Positions 7,878 to 15,977 of a stretch of 37,509 bases of DNA are shown piece by piece (position 1 is the first letter of the stretch; every line of letters starts with the position of its first letter). This stretch comes from Motiliproteus sp048265065. Its GTDB lineage: Bacteria; Pseudomonadota; Gammaproteobacteria; Pseudomonadales; Balneatricaceae. The position numbers and the translations under genes are program-made. The notes beneath the pieces are model-generated. The model made no database searches. It had not been told where the DNA came from and saw only the letters and a program-made list of their open reading frames with translations. The stretch is from the NCBI GenBank assembly GCA_048265065.1, contig JBLXCH010000023.1, positions 1 to 37,509 on the forward strand, in the 5' to 3' direction.

Positions 7878-8753
7878 ATGACATCGATGATGAGATGGTT
7901 TAGCTTCAGCCTGATTTTGTTAATCGGGATTGGAGTTCCAGTAGAGCAAGCAGAAGCGAAACGTTTTGGCGGTGGCTCAAGCTTCGGCAAAATGTTTTCG
8001 ACACCAAAAAAAGCAGCTCCAGCACCTAAACAGGCTCCTGCTGCTGCACCTGCGGGCACCAATAAAACGACAACACCTGCTAAAAAACCGGGTATGGGTG
8101 GTTTAATGGGCGGCCTCTTAGCGGGCGGTTTATTAGGTGCGCTGTTCTTTGGTGGTGCTTTTGATGGTATCCAAATGATGGATATTTTGTTAATCGCCTT
8201 AGTGGGTTTTGCTATCTTTGCGTTTTTGGGGCGCATGCGAAAACCCGCACAGCGGCAGCCTGAATACGCGACTTCAACCAGCCAGCGCTATGAAGAACCT
8301 GTGCGTCAACAGGCAGAGCCTCAGGCGTTCCAATCAAATGCTGTGCTCGGTGGTGGGTTGTCTGAAGCGGCACTTGAATTACCTGAGTGGTTTAACAAAG
8401 AGGCGTTTATTGACGGCGCTAAACAGCACTTTGAAACATTGCAGCATGCATGGGCAAAGAATGATTTAAGCCTGATCGAAACGTACTGTAGCCCTGAGTT
8501 TTATTCATTGCTTGTGAATGAGCGCGAACAGCTAGGTGATGCTGAATTACATATCGATGTAGTGTCTGTCATGGCTGAAATTCTAGGATTCGATGAAAGC
8601 AATGGTGAAGCCCGTTTAAGCATTAATTTTTACGGTTGGATGCGAGAAAGTGCTGACGCTGAAACCACTGAATATAATGAGATTTGGCACTTGACTCGTG
8701 ATACCCTGAGCGCCGGCTCTGACTGGTATTTGGTCGGTATAGAGCAGCCGTGA
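7878..8753 (+). CDS. Tim44-like domain membrane protein
   Basis: A 291-residue protein of the bacterial Tim44-like family. A signal-anchor (FSLILLIGIGV) ends near the AEAKRFGGG motif, which is the typical start of these proteins. A Ala/Pro/Lys-rich linker follows (about 45-72), then a glycine-rich pair of hydrophobic segments (about 73-115, GGLMGGLLAGGLLGALFFGG) and a cytosolic or periplasmic C-terminal Tim44-like domain from about 160, ending GSDWYLVGIEQ. The domain is related to the mitochondrial import motor subunit, but its bacterial role is not established. AGGG lies 7 nt before ATG 7878. It stands alone and is followed by a strong hairpin. Confidence 0.85.
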   Translation: MTSMMRWFSFSLILLIGIGVPVEQAEAKRFGGGSSFGKMFSTPKKAAPAPKQAPAAAPAGTNKTTTPAKKPGMGGLMGGLLAGGLLGALFFGGAFDGIQMMDILLIALVGFAIFAFLGRMRKPAQRQPEYATSTSQRYEEPVRQQAEPQAFQSNAVLGGGLSEAALELPEWFNKEAFIDGAKQHFETLQHAWAKNDLSLIETYCSPEFYSLLVNEREQLGDAELHIDVVSVMAEILGFDESNGEARLSINFYGWMRESADAETTEYNEIWHLTRDTLSAGSDWYLVGIEQP

Positions 8754-8760
8754 TTGATGA

Positions 8761-8782
8761 CCCCAGCCTGATAAGGCTGGGG
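8761..8782 (+). other. Perfect hairpin after the Tim44-like gene
   Basis: CCCCAGCC and GGCTGGGG form an 8-bp GC-rich stem with loop TGATAA, starting 8 bp after the stop codon. There is no T-run behind it on either strand, so it is more likely an mRNA 3'-end stabiliser or a weak terminator than a classical intrinsic terminator. Confidence 0.6.
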
Positions 8783-8858
8783 CTAAGCAGGGCTGATATG
8801 GTTGCTAAAAACGCATAATAGAGATTGAACAAAAAGTTTATAGAGATAGGGGAAGAAG

Positions 8859-9077
8859 ATGACTTTTCAAGAATTAGAAGGCGTACGTACTAAGCTAGGT
8901 TTTGACGTTGCTGAAATGACAAAAATGTTAGGTATGGCAGATGGTGAAGCAACTTACGCATCATGGGAAAGTGCAGCTGTGCCGAGTGAAATCGCGGCTC
9001 ATGCACAGACAATTGCGATTGTTCGTAATATTAATAAAGGCGTTTTCCAGAACTTGATCAATAGTCGTATCAAGTAA
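8859..9077 (+). CDS. Small protein with helix-turn-helix-like pattern
   Basis: A 72-residue protein preceded by a strong AGGGGA ribosome binding site and followed by a clear intrinsic terminator, so it looks like a well-expressed single-gene unit. Residues about 5-55 resemble a Cro/XRE helix-turn-helix: an opening LEGVRTKLGF, a VAEMTKMLGM segment, then TYASWES and a helical tail. The WES position corresponds to the WE-G found at the end of the recognition helix in many XRE proteins. The resemblance is visual and the family is not identified. It could instead be a helical protein with no DNA-binding role. Confidence 0.7.
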   Translation: MTFQELEGVRTKLGFDVAEMTKMLGMADGEATYASWESAAVPSEIAAHAQTIAIVRNINKGVFQNLINSRIK

Positions 9078-9096
9078 GCTAATCTTATTTAAGCAG

Positions 9097-9120
9097 AGGC
9101 CGCTATTGCGGCCTTTTTTA
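9097..9120 (+). terminator. Intrinsic terminator of the 72-residue protein gene
   Basis: AGGCCGC (9097-9103) pairs with GCGGCCT (9108-9114) around loop TATT, followed directly by a run of six T. It sits 20 bp after the stop at 9077. Confidence 0.92.
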
Positions 9121-9251
9121 TTGCTCGGCTTGCTTAAGGTTAAGGCAGTGCCCATGAATCTAGTTGCGTGCTGTTAACCTATAATTGACACAATTCTCAG
9201 GCATGTGGCCGTTGAACAGGCGATGGTAAATGAGAGAAAAAAGGAGTTGTT

Positions 9252-9755
9252 ATGAATGATTCATTAGAGCGAGCAGTTCTTGCTGGTGGTTGCTTTTGGG
9301 GAATGCAGGACTTAGTTCGACAGCTTCCGGGAGTGCTAGGCTCACGCGTAGGTTATACCGGTGGTGATGTGGAGAATGCAACGTATCGTAACCATGGTAC
9401 ACACGCAGAAGGCGTGGAAATTATTTTCGATCCGAAAAAGATCAGTTACCGTGATTTACTGGAATTCTTCTTCAAAATTCACGATCCAAGCACTTTAAAT
9501 CAGCAAGGCAATGATCGCGGCATGAGTTATCGTTCAGGTATTTACTATACCTCTGAGGAACAACAGAGAGTTGCAAAAGAAACCATTGCTGAGGTGGATG
9601 CGTCGGGCTTGTGGCCGGGTAAAGTCGTTACCGAAGTTAAGCCGGCCGGTGATTTTTGGGAAGCGGAGCCTGAGCACCAAGATTACTTAGTTCACTATCC
9701 TCAGGGCTATACCTGCCACTACCCAAGAGCTGACTGGGTGTTGCCTAAACGCTAA
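9252..9755 (+). CDS. msrA: Peptide methionine sulfoxide reductase A
   Basis: A 167-residue MsrA, which reduces methionine-S-sulfoxide in proteins and free methionine at the expense of thioredoxin. The catalytic motif GGCFWG is at residues 12-17, with the nucleophile C14. GVLGSRVGYTGG, THAEGVEIIFDP and FFKIHDPSTLNQQGND are further family landmarks. The C-terminus has one more cysteine (YTCHYPRADW) that may serve as resolving cysteine. AAGGAG (9241-9246) lies 5 nt before the ATG. A TATAAT at 9180-9185 could be the -10 box, but I find no good -35 at the right spacing. The stop codon directly abuts the stop of the opposing helicase gene. Confidence 0.96.
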   Translation: MNDSLERAVLAGGCFWGMQDLVRQLPGVLGSRVGYTGGDVENATYRNHGTHAEGVEIIFDPKKISYRDLLEFFFKIHDPSTLNQQGNDRGMSYRSGIYYTSEEQQRVAKETIAEVDASGLWPGKVVTEVKPAGDFWEAEPEHQDYLVHYPQGYTCHYPRADWVLPKR

Positions 9756-10982
9756 TTAGTTTGCAGGCCAAGGTCTATTGGCAGGCTTTGGCTTTTTGGG
9801 CTTCTTAGGCTTCATTGGACGAGTGTTCAAGCGTGATTCAGGTAGATCATTGCTTGGCTTGAAGCCTTCAATGTAACGGCGTTCAACTAATGCTTTGGTT
9901 AGGCGTTCGATATCTGCAAGTTGTTTAAACTCATCGGCTGTCACGAGCGAAACTGCTTGCCCTGTAGCGCCTGCTCGACCCGTTCTGCCGATACGGTGAA
10001 CATAGTCTTCAGGCACGTTAGGCAGGTCGTAGTTAACCACATTGGGTAGTTGGTCAATATCGATACCTCGTGCGGCAATATCGGTAGCCACTAAGGCGCG
10101 AATGCTGCCGCTTTTAAAGTCAGCTAGGGCTCGTGTACGCGCCCCCTGACTTTTGTTGCCGTGGATAGCGGCGGCTTTAATACCTTGTTGTTCTAAATAT
10201 TTGGTGAGTTTGTTAGCGCCGTGTTTCGTGCGTGAAAAAACTAACACTTGCTCCCATTTTTCTTCCCAAATTAGATGGCTCAGTAGCGCGGACTTTTTCG
10301 ATTTATCGACTGGGCATAACCACTGATCGACTGTTTTTGCCGTCGCGTTGCGTGGTGTGACCGAAATTTCTACCGGGTCGTTAATCATCCCTTTGGCAAG
10401 GCTGCGAATATCGTTTGAAAAAGTTGCAGAGAACAATAAATTCTGACGTTGCTTGGGCAGTAGTGCCAAGATCTTTTTGATGTCGCGGATGAAACCCATG
10501 TCGAGCATGCGGTCTGCTTCGTCGAGCACTAGGATTTCAACGCTGTCGAACTTCACCGCATTTTGTTGATAAAGGTCGAGTAAACGGCCGGGAGTCGCGA
10601 CAAGAATATCCAAACCACGACGTAGTTTTATCATTTGTGGATTAATCTTAACGCCACCATAAACTACGGCTGATCGCAAAGGCAGGTGTTTGCCGTAAGT
10701 TTCGACACTTTCACCCACTTGCGCAGCAAGCTCGCGTGTAGGCGTAATAATGAGTGCTCGAATACGGTTTGGTTTGACCGCAGGGCCTCCCGTTAACCGT
10801 TCTAGAATAGGTAAGGTGAAGCCAGCGGTTTTACCTGTGCCGGTTTGGGCCGCAGCCATCACATCACGGCCTTCAATGACCGCAGGAATAGCCTCTGCTT
10901 GGATCGCAGAAGGTTGATCGTAACCTTTATCGGCTACAGCTTTTAAAATAGGGTCAGATAACCCAAGATCGGAAAAATGCAT
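9756..10982 (-). CDS. rhlE: DEAD-box RNA helicase, RhlE type
   Basis: A 408-residue ATP-dependent RNA helicase with the complete motif set: a Q motif near residue 21, Walker A AQTGTGKT (about 45-52), PTRELA, TPGR, DEAD (in VLDEADRMLDMGF), SAT, ARGIDI and HRIGRTGRAG. The last 30 residues are a basic Lys/Pro-rich tail typical of RhlE, thought to help RNA binding. RhlE proteins act in rRNA maturation, ribosome assembly and RNA decay. The helicase core and tail fit RhlE better than SrmB or DeaD. There is only a weak ribosome binding site before the ATG. It converges on msrA with no spacer between the stop codons. Confidence 0.9.
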   Translation of the reverse strand: MHFSDLGLSDPILKAVADKGYDQPSAIQAEAIPAVIEGRDVMAAAQTGTGKTAGFTLPILERLTGGPAVKPNRIRALIITPTRELAAQVGESVETYGKHLPLRSAVVYGGVKINPQMIKLRRGLDILVATPGRLLDLYQQNAVKFDSVEILVLDEADRMLDMGFIRDIKKILALLPKQRQNLLFSATFSNDIRSLAKGMINDPVEISVTPRNATAKTVDQWLCPVDKSKKSALLSHLIWEEKWEQVLVFSRTKHGANKLTKYLEQQGIKAAAIHGNKSQGARTRALADFKSGSIRALVATDIAARGIDIDQLPNVVNYDLPNVPEDYVHRIGRTGRAGATGQAVSLVTADEFKQLADIERLTKALVERRYIEGFKPSNDLPESRLNTRPMKPKKPKKPKPANRPWPAN

Positions 10983-11134
10983 AAAAATAGCTCTAATGTT
11001 TGCTCTAAAACGCCGAGCTTACGAAAAGGCTAAACAAGGCAAAATTCTATAGACAAGATTGTGGGGGCGTGAATATTACAGCAAAACGAATAGCATTGCT
11101 TATAAATCACGCCGAAGATTGTCGTTTGAGATGA

Positions 11135-11911
11135 TTATTCTGTGTGGTCACGGTAGAAGACCCAGTCTTTAGCTGAGGATGCTTCAGCATTGAAGTAATA
11201 ACCGTCGCTGTTAAAGTCTTTGAGTTTCTCCGGGTCGTTAATTCGGTTTTCGATAATGTATCGAGCCATCAAGCCGCGAGCTTTCTTTGCGTAAAAGCTG
11301 ATGATTTTATACTTACTGTTTTTCTCGTCTTTAAAAACAGGCGTGATGATATCCGCATTTAACGCTTTTGGTTTTACGGACTTGAAATATTCATTAGACG
11401 CTAAGTTAACGAGCACTTGTTGGGATGATTGATTGAGCTCTTCGTTAAGCGAATCAGTAATGTCTTCGCCCCAAAATTGATACAGGTTTACTCCTTTTTC
11501 ATTGTTGAGCTTTATCCCCATTTCTAAACGATACGGCTGCATTAAATCCAGAGGGCGTAGTACACCATAAAGGCCAGACAGGATGCGTAAATGTTGCTGA
11601 GCAAAGTCTAAGTCGTCAGCGGAAAGAGTTTCTGCATCGAGACCCGTATAAACATCCCCTTTAAAAGCCATGACTGCTTGTTTGGCGTTTTCAAGAGTGA
11701 AAGGTTGCTGCCATTGTTCGTAGCGCGCCGCGTTTAGGCTGGCAATCTTATCGCTCACACCCATTAGGTTAGCAATATCCTGAGGAGCCATTTTGCGCAT
11801 TTCAGTAACAAGGTCGGCAGATTGCTCCAGAAATCGTGGTTGCGTGAATGTTTCCACGGTTGCTGGTGTTTCAAAATCCAGGGTTTTCGCAGGCGATACG
11901 ACAATTAGCAT
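11135..11911 (-). CDS. yaaA: Peroxide stress protein YaaA
   Basis: A 258-residue member of the YaaA (DUF328/UPF0246) family, matching E. coli YaaA in length and in its start (MLIVVSPAKTLDF) and in the motifs YTGLDA, LRILSGLYGVLRPLD and FYAKKARGLMARYI. In E. coli the protein limits iron-driven damage during peroxide stress and its gene is in the OxyR regulon. The molecular activity is thought to involve DNA binding through a helix-hairpin-helix fold. Here it is a single gene on the minus strand with a perfect 8-bp hairpin 15 nt upstream of the ATG. Its nearness to msrA, another oxidative-damage gene, may be coincidence. Confidence 0.94.
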   Translation of the reverse strand: MLIVVSPAKTLDFETPATVETFTQPRFLEQSADLVTEMRKMAPQDIANLMGVSDKIASLNAARYEQWQQPFTLENAKQAVMAFKGDVYTGLDAETLSADDLDFAQQHLRILSGLYGVLRPLDLMQPYRLEMGIKLNNEKGVNLYQFWGEDITDSLNEELNQSSQQVLVNLASNEYFKSVKPKALNADIITPVFKDEKNSKYKIISFYAKKARGLMARYIIENRINDPEKLKDFNSDGYYFNAEASSAKDWVFYRDHTE

Positions 11912-11926
11912 AAGTTATCTCGTACT

Positions 11927-11950
11927 GACTGCGCTCATGCTTGCGCAGTC
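11927..11950. promoter_or_regulatory. Perfect inverted repeat upstream of yaaA
   Basis: GACTGCGC (11927-11934) and GCGCAGTC (11943-11950) are exact reverse complements around an 8-nt spacer, 15 bp before the yaaA start codon on the minus strand. It could be a 5' leader hairpin close to the ribosome binding region or a protein operator. It does not look like a standard OxyR site. Confidence 0.5.
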
Positions 11951-12020
11951 CTATGGGTGATCAAATAAAAGTTGCCTGATAGTAGCAAAGGCTGTTGCTG
12001 GCTGCATCGTTTAAGCCAAT

Positions 12021-12063
12021 GATTCTAGAGTCTGAAGAAACTAATGACTCAGAGACTAGAATC
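12021..12063. repeat. Inverted repeat downstream of the DUF2789 gene
   Basis: GATTCTAG (12021-12028) pairs with CTAGAATC (12056-12063), with a second nested pair GAGTC (12028-12032) and GACTC (12046-12050). It sits just past the stop of the 80-residue gene on the minus strand. No T-run follows, so it is at best a weak or factor-dependent terminator. Confidence 0.5.
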
Positions 12064-12070
12064 ACGGAAT

Positions 12071-12313
12071 CTAAGAGTCGGTGCGTAACAGGGTGTTGAG
12101 TTCGTCCACTAATGGGGACCAATCAGAATCTTGAGAGAGCGCTTGTATTAGAAAAGCGGCTTGGTTATCCGACCATATCGTTGACTCTTCAATCGGCTCA
12201 TCGCCAACATGGGGACGGTTGTTCTCGATAAAAGCTTCAATTTCTGCGTCGCTATCGGGCAGACCTAGTTGCGCAAATAAAGTGTTCATTGTGTGTTCGG
12301 TGGTATCCATCAT
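12071..12313 (-). CDS. DUF2789 family protein
   Basis: An 80-residue acidic protein that fits the DUF2789 family known from pseudomonads and relatives: an opening DTTEHTMNTLFAQLGLP, a central IEAFIENNRP, and DNQAAFLIQALSQDSDWSPLVDELNTLL. Function is unknown; it is cytosolic and predicted all-helical. AGGAG lies 6 nt before the first of two adjacent ATG codons (12313 and 12310); either could be used. It is transcribed towards yaaA, separated by about 160 bp that include an inverted repeat, and divergent from trpS. Confidence 0.85.
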   Translation of the reverse strand: MMDTTEHTMNTLFAQLGLPDSDAEIEAFIENNRPHVGDEPIEESTIWSDNQAAFLIQALSQDSDWSPLVDELNTLLRTDS

Positions 12314-12456
12314 AAACTTCTCCTAAGGTGTCGAAATATATGTCGTGGTACACAATTAAGCAGTGTTTCCTTTGTACGTGTTAAGCGCATAGAAAACAAC
12401 CATTGCTTTCCTGTATTATAGCCGCCGTTGATTCATCCTTACACGGCAGATAATTC

Positions 12457-13740
12457 ATGAGTAATAAGCGTGTCTTAACCGGCATTACAACGACAGGTAC
12501 ACCGCATTTAGGCAATTACGTTGGGGCTATACGTCCTGCTGTTGCTGCTAGTAAAGATAGTAGTATTTCTAGTTTTTTCTTTTTGGCTGACTATCACGCA
12601 TTAATCAAGTGTCATGACCCTGTGCGTGTTGCTCAATCCACTCGTGAAATTGCGGCTACGTGGCTTGCTCTGGGGTTGGATACCGATAATGCGACCTTCT
12701 ATCGCCAATCTGATATCCCTGAAATTCCACAGCTTAGTTGGATTTTGACCTGCTTAACCTCTAAAGGTTTAATGAATCGTGCGCACGCCTACAAAGCGGT
12801 CGTTGATGCTAACGAAGCTGCGGGCAAAACGGATCTCGACGATGGCGTTTTAATGGGGTTGTTTAGTTACCCCATTTTAATGGCGGCAGATATTCTTATG
12901 TTTAATGCCAGCCATATTCCAGTAGGCAAAGACCAAGTGCAGCATATTGAAATGGCCCGTGATATTGCTGGTCGATTCAATCATACGTTCGCCGATATGT
13001 TTATCTTGCCAGAAGCAGTAATCGATGACGAAGCACCGACCATATCCGGCCTTGACGGTCGTAAAATGAGTAAGAGCTACAACAACACGATTCCATTGTT
13101 TTGCTCCACTGATGAGCTGCGCAAATTAATTAATCAAATCCAAACCGATTTACGTACGCCGGGTGAGCCTAAAGATGCGGATAGCAGTACTCTATTCGAG
13201 CTTTATTCACGATTTGCTACTGATAGTGAGGTGGCGAGCTTCCGTCAAAAGTTTGAAAACGGTATCGGGTGGGGTGATGCTAAAGCCGAGTTGTTTGAGT
13301 ATTTAGATGCCTACCTTACTCAGCCTCGTCAACGTTATAGTGAGTTGATGAATGACCTTGGGATAGTCGATGACTTGTTGCGCCAAGGGGCTGAGAAGGC
13401 GCGAGCAGAAGCTGCACCCTTGCTTGAAAAAGCGCGCCAAGCGGTAGGGCTTTGTTCTGTCAGCGGGCCGCTTCCTGTGGTTGCAGGACAAGAAAAAGCA
13501 AAGAAGGAAAAGTCAGCAGAAGATATTGCCCGTGCAGAAGAAGGCCGCCGTCGTGGTATTTTGATGCAGCTTAAATCAGTGTTAGAGCAAGTGAAAAATG
13601 CTGACGACCCTGCGACTGAAGCAAAAGCAGTACTTGCGGCGAAAGAAGCTGATATCGCGAATTTAAAGAAAAAAGCGAAGCAAAAAGCCGAGAATGAGCT
13701 AGAGGTTCTTAAAGAAGAGTTTGCAGAATATTTGAGCTAG
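12457..13740 (+). CDS. trpS: Tryptophan-tRNA ligase, long form
   Basis: A class I aminoacyl-tRNA synthetase charging tRNA-Trp. The nucleotide-binding signatures are present: PHLGN (residues 16-20, the HIGH equivalent) and KMSKS (206-210), and so is the GKDQVQHIEMARDIA segment. At 427 residues it is about 90 longer than the usual 330-345. The extra part is at the C-terminus, from about residue 345: a highly charged Lys/Glu/Ala-rich stretch that should form a coiled coil. Long forms like this also occur in Pseudomonas, so it is not unique, but its role is not known. I see no attenuator or T-box upstream. The ribosome binding site is weak. Confidence 0.95.
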   Translation: MSNKRVLTGITTTGTPHLGNYVGAIRPAVAASKDSSISSFFFLADYHALIKCHDPVRVAQSTREIAATWLALGLDTDNATFYRQSDIPEIPQLSWILTCLTSKGLMNRAHAYKAVVDANEAAGKTDLDDGVLMGLFSYPILMAADILMFNASHIPVGKDQVQHIEMARDIAGRFNHTFADMFILPEAVIDDEAPTISGLDGRKMSKSYNNTIPLFCSTDELRKLINQIQTDLRTPGEPKDADSSTLFELYSRFATDSEVASFRQKFENGIGWGDAKAELFEYLDAYLTQPRQRYSELMNDLGIVDDLLRQGAEKARAEAAPLLEKARQAVGLCSVSGPLPVVAGQEKAKKEKSAEDIARAEEGRRRGILMQLKSVLEQVKNADDPATEAKAVLAAKEADIANLKKKAKQKAENELEVLKEEFAEYLS

Positions 13741-13808
13741 GCTGGCCGTTTAGTTTTTAGTATTTGCTCAACTCATCTTTTTGATGAACTCACGAGAGGA
13801 GAGGTTTG

Positions 13809-14708
13809 ATGGATACGGCAAGCAGCACACAGTCAGGTTATCAAACCCTCATTAGCGCCACTGCACTCAATGAGTTGATTAATTGTGCTCAGTTACAGCC
13901 GCAAGAGAATGGTTTGGTGATTCTTGATGCGCGGTTTAACCTTGCTGACCCCCAAGCCGGACGAGCGGCTTATGAGTCTGCGCATATCCCGCAGGCTTTT
14001 TATATTCACCTTGATGAGCAGTTGTCATCGCCGATTACTGCTGTTTCTGGTCGGCACCCATTGCCTGACTTTTTACAACTTGCGCAATTTTTTGTGTCGC
14101 TGGGTATCACTCAGCACAATCAAGTCGTGATTTATGATGATATGGGTGGCGCTATGGCTGCTCGCTGTTGGTGGTTACTAAAGTTACTTAATCATTCAGC
14201 AGTGGCTGTACTTGATGGTGGTTTTCCTGCATGGACTAAGGCCGGTTTCCCTGTGACGGAGGAGCAGCCGAAACGTCTGAAAATTCAGCCGCTATCGCAA
14301 CCTCCAGCATTGAATGTGTCCTACTTGCCGGTGACGACGGATCAAGTTTTAGCGAACTTAACTTTAGCTGAGTTTATGCTGGTAGATGCGCGAACTACTG
14401 AACGCTATGCCGGTGAGCAAGAGCCTATTGACCCTGTTGCTGGTCATATTCCAGGCGCTGTTAATCGCCCATTGCCTGATAACCTTCATGCTGGCTTGTT
14501 TAAGCCTGCTGAGCTACTGCATCATGAATGGTCGACGGTGCTGGCCGGTCAGGCGGTTGTTGATGTGGTGCATATGTGTGGTTCTGGCGTCACGGCGTGC
14601 CATAATCTATTGGCGATGGAGCATGCTGGTTTGTTTGGTGCTAAAGTCTATGCAGGCTCTTGGAGTGAATGGATTCGTGACCCATCGCGCCCCGTGGCGA
14701 GTTGTTGA
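13809..14708 (+). CDS. Sulfurtransferase, tandem rhodanese (SseA-like)
   Basis: A 299-residue protein with two rhodanese domains, the architecture of thiosulfate and 3-mercaptopyruvate sulfurtransferases. The N-terminal half (about 20-150) is the inactive copy, with LVILDARFNL and the conserved QVVIYDDMGGAMAARCWW. The C-terminal half (about 165-295) carries the active-site loop CGSGVTA. That loop, CG[ST]GVTA, is the one typical of mercaptopyruvate sulfurtransferase, so SseA-like activity is more likely than classical rhodanese. ATG 13809 has GAGAGG 5 nt upstream and replaces a TTG at 13806. It follows trpS by 68 bp and may share its transcript. Confidence 0.9.
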   Translation: MDTASSTQSGYQTLISATALNELINCAQLQPQENGLVILDARFNLADPQAGRAAYESAHIPQAFYIHLDEQLSSPITAVSGRHPLPDFLQLAQFFVSLGITQHNQVVIYDDMGGAMAARCWWLLKLLNHSAVAVLDGGFPAWTKAGFPVTEEQPKRLKIQPLSQPPALNVSYLPVTTDQVLANLTLAEFMLVDARTTERYAGEQEPIDPVAGHIPGAVNRPLPDNLHAGLFKPAELLHHEWSTVLAGQAVVDVVHMCGSGVTACHNLLAMEHAGLFGAKVYAGSWSEWIRDPSRPVASC

Positions 14709-14811
14709 CTTCTCTCATGAGAAAGGGCTTTTTCTACTCCTTTTATTGATAGGGGACTTTGAGAATTGCAGAGGCTGCGGTAAGCTTTTTATTCAATGCG
14801 AGGAGTTTTGA

Positions 14812-15003
14812 ATGAACGATAAAGTGGTTGATTTCGGTCGTGCTCGCGAAGATAAAAAGCACGACATCAAAGAAATGAAGCTTAAGAAAATGCGAAAACG
14901 CTTTTCGAGCGCTTTGGGTGTGGCTGAGAAACCAAAAGTCACTAAAAAGACAACCCAAGACAAAATGCGTTTAGCACCTGCATCCCCATGGGATGAAGAG
15001 TAA
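14812..15003 (+). CDS. Small basic protein, unknown
   Basis: A 63-residue lysine-rich protein that I do not recognise. It begins MNDKVVDFGRARED, a pattern (short beta-like stretch then FxRAR) seen at the start of several small uncharacterised proteobacterial proteins. The middle is strongly basic (KKMRKRF), and the end is acidic (PWDEE). GAGGAG lies 6 nt before the ATG and a clear intrinsic terminator follows 42 bp after the stop, so it is very likely a real gene. It lies 103 bp after the sulfurtransferase gene. A nucleic-acid or ribosome-associated role would fit the charge but is only a guess. Confidence 0.7.
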   Translation: MNDKVVDFGRAREDKKHDIKEMKLKKMRKRFSSALGVAEKPKVTKKTTQDKMRLAPASPWDEE

Positions 15004-15313
15004 GGCGTTAACGCTAGCGCTTGATTCGCCTTGATTCGATGGAGAGCCGCATTTGTCGCGGCTTTTTTGTGAATAGATTTTGTCGAGTGTGAATCGCGAG
15101 CTAGTGTTTAATCTACTGTTTTTCAACGTTGAATAATGCTAGCCTTCCACCTTTTTACATTTCTTTAAAGTACCCGCTCTGGCAAAGATGAAAGTGACAA
15201 TGCGGTCATTTCTCGCAGTTGTTTGTCGCCTTGAGCCTGCTACTTTCTAGGCGATTATTTTACTCTGTGGCTCAACGGCGAGTTACAACAGTGATGAATA
15301 CGGAGAACACTCT
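15004..15313. other. Intergenic region upstream of adk
   Basis: About 310 bp. The first part holds the terminator of the small basic protein gene. The rest should contain the adk promoter, which I cannot place with confidence. TCGCCT (15226-15231) and AGGCGA (15249-15254) form a loose inverted repeat followed by a T-rich stretch. No gene is supported here. Confidence 0.6.
15045..15068 (+). terminator. Intrinsic terminator of the 63-residue protein gene
   Basis: AGCCGC (15045-15050) pairs with GCGGCT (15058-15063) around a 7-nt loop, followed by a run of six T. Confidence 0.9.
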
Positions 15314-15967
15314 ATGCGGATTATTCTGCTCGGCGCCCCAGGGGCGGGTAAAGGTACACAAGCTCAATATATCACCGAGCGTTATAATATCCCTCAGATT
15401 TCAACTGGCGATATGCTACGTGCTGCAGTAAAAGCAGGCACTCCATTAGGTATCAAAGCTAAAGAAGTGATGGATGCAGGTCAGCTGGTTTCTGATGATT
15501 TAATTATTGGCTTGGTAAAAGAGCGTATTGCAGAAGCAGATTGCGCGAACGGTTTTTTGTTTGATGGTTTCCCACGTACGATTCCACAGGCCGATGCATT
15601 AAAAGAGGCTGGTGTGGCCATTGATCATATCGTTGAGATTGATGTGGCCGATGAAGAGATTATCAAACGCATGAGCGGTCGTCGTGTTCATCCAGGTTCT
15701 GGTCGCACCTATCATGTTGTCTTTAATCCGCCTAAGCAAGAAGGGATTGACGATGCAACTGGCGAAGCGCTAGTACAACGTGAGGATGATGTTGAATCAG
15801 TAGTCCGTGACCGCCTGAAGGTATATCATGAGCAGACTAAACCGCTGGTTAATTACTATCGTACGTGGGCAGAAAATGATTCTGCCACAGCACCACAGTA
15901 CAACTACGTGCCGGGTGTTGGGTCTGTTGAAGATATCAGAGACCAAGTGTTTACTAAGCTTGGATGA
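15314..15967 (+). CDS. adk: Adenylate kinase
   Basis: A 217-residue adenylate kinase (ATP + AMP to 2 ADP), essential for nucleotide balance. The P-loop GAPGAGKGT is at residues 7-15, the AMP-binding STGDMLRAA at about 30-38, and FDGFPRT at about 83-89. The long LID domain is present (RVHPGSGRTYHVVFNPPK) and has the Gram-negative form without the four zinc cysteines. GGAG lies 9 nt before ATG 15314. It is a single-gene unit bounded by terminators on both sides. Confidence 0.97.
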   Translation: MRIILLGAPGAGKGTQAQYITERYNIPQISTGDMLRAAVKAGTPLGIKAKEVMDAGQLVSDDLIIGLVKERIAEADCANGFLFDGFPRTIPQADALKEAGVAIDHIVEIDVADEEIIKRMSGRRVHPGSGRTYHVVFNPPKQEGIDDATGEALVQREDDVESVVRDRLKVYHEQTKPLVNYYRTWAENDSATAPQYNYVPGVGSVEDIRDQVFTKLG

Positions 15968-15977
15968 GTGCTGATAT

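Noticed and set aside
7775..8236. 153-residue minus-strand frame opposite the Tim44-like gene
   Set aside because: Lys/Pro-rich low-complexity translation that is the antisense shadow of a supported gene.
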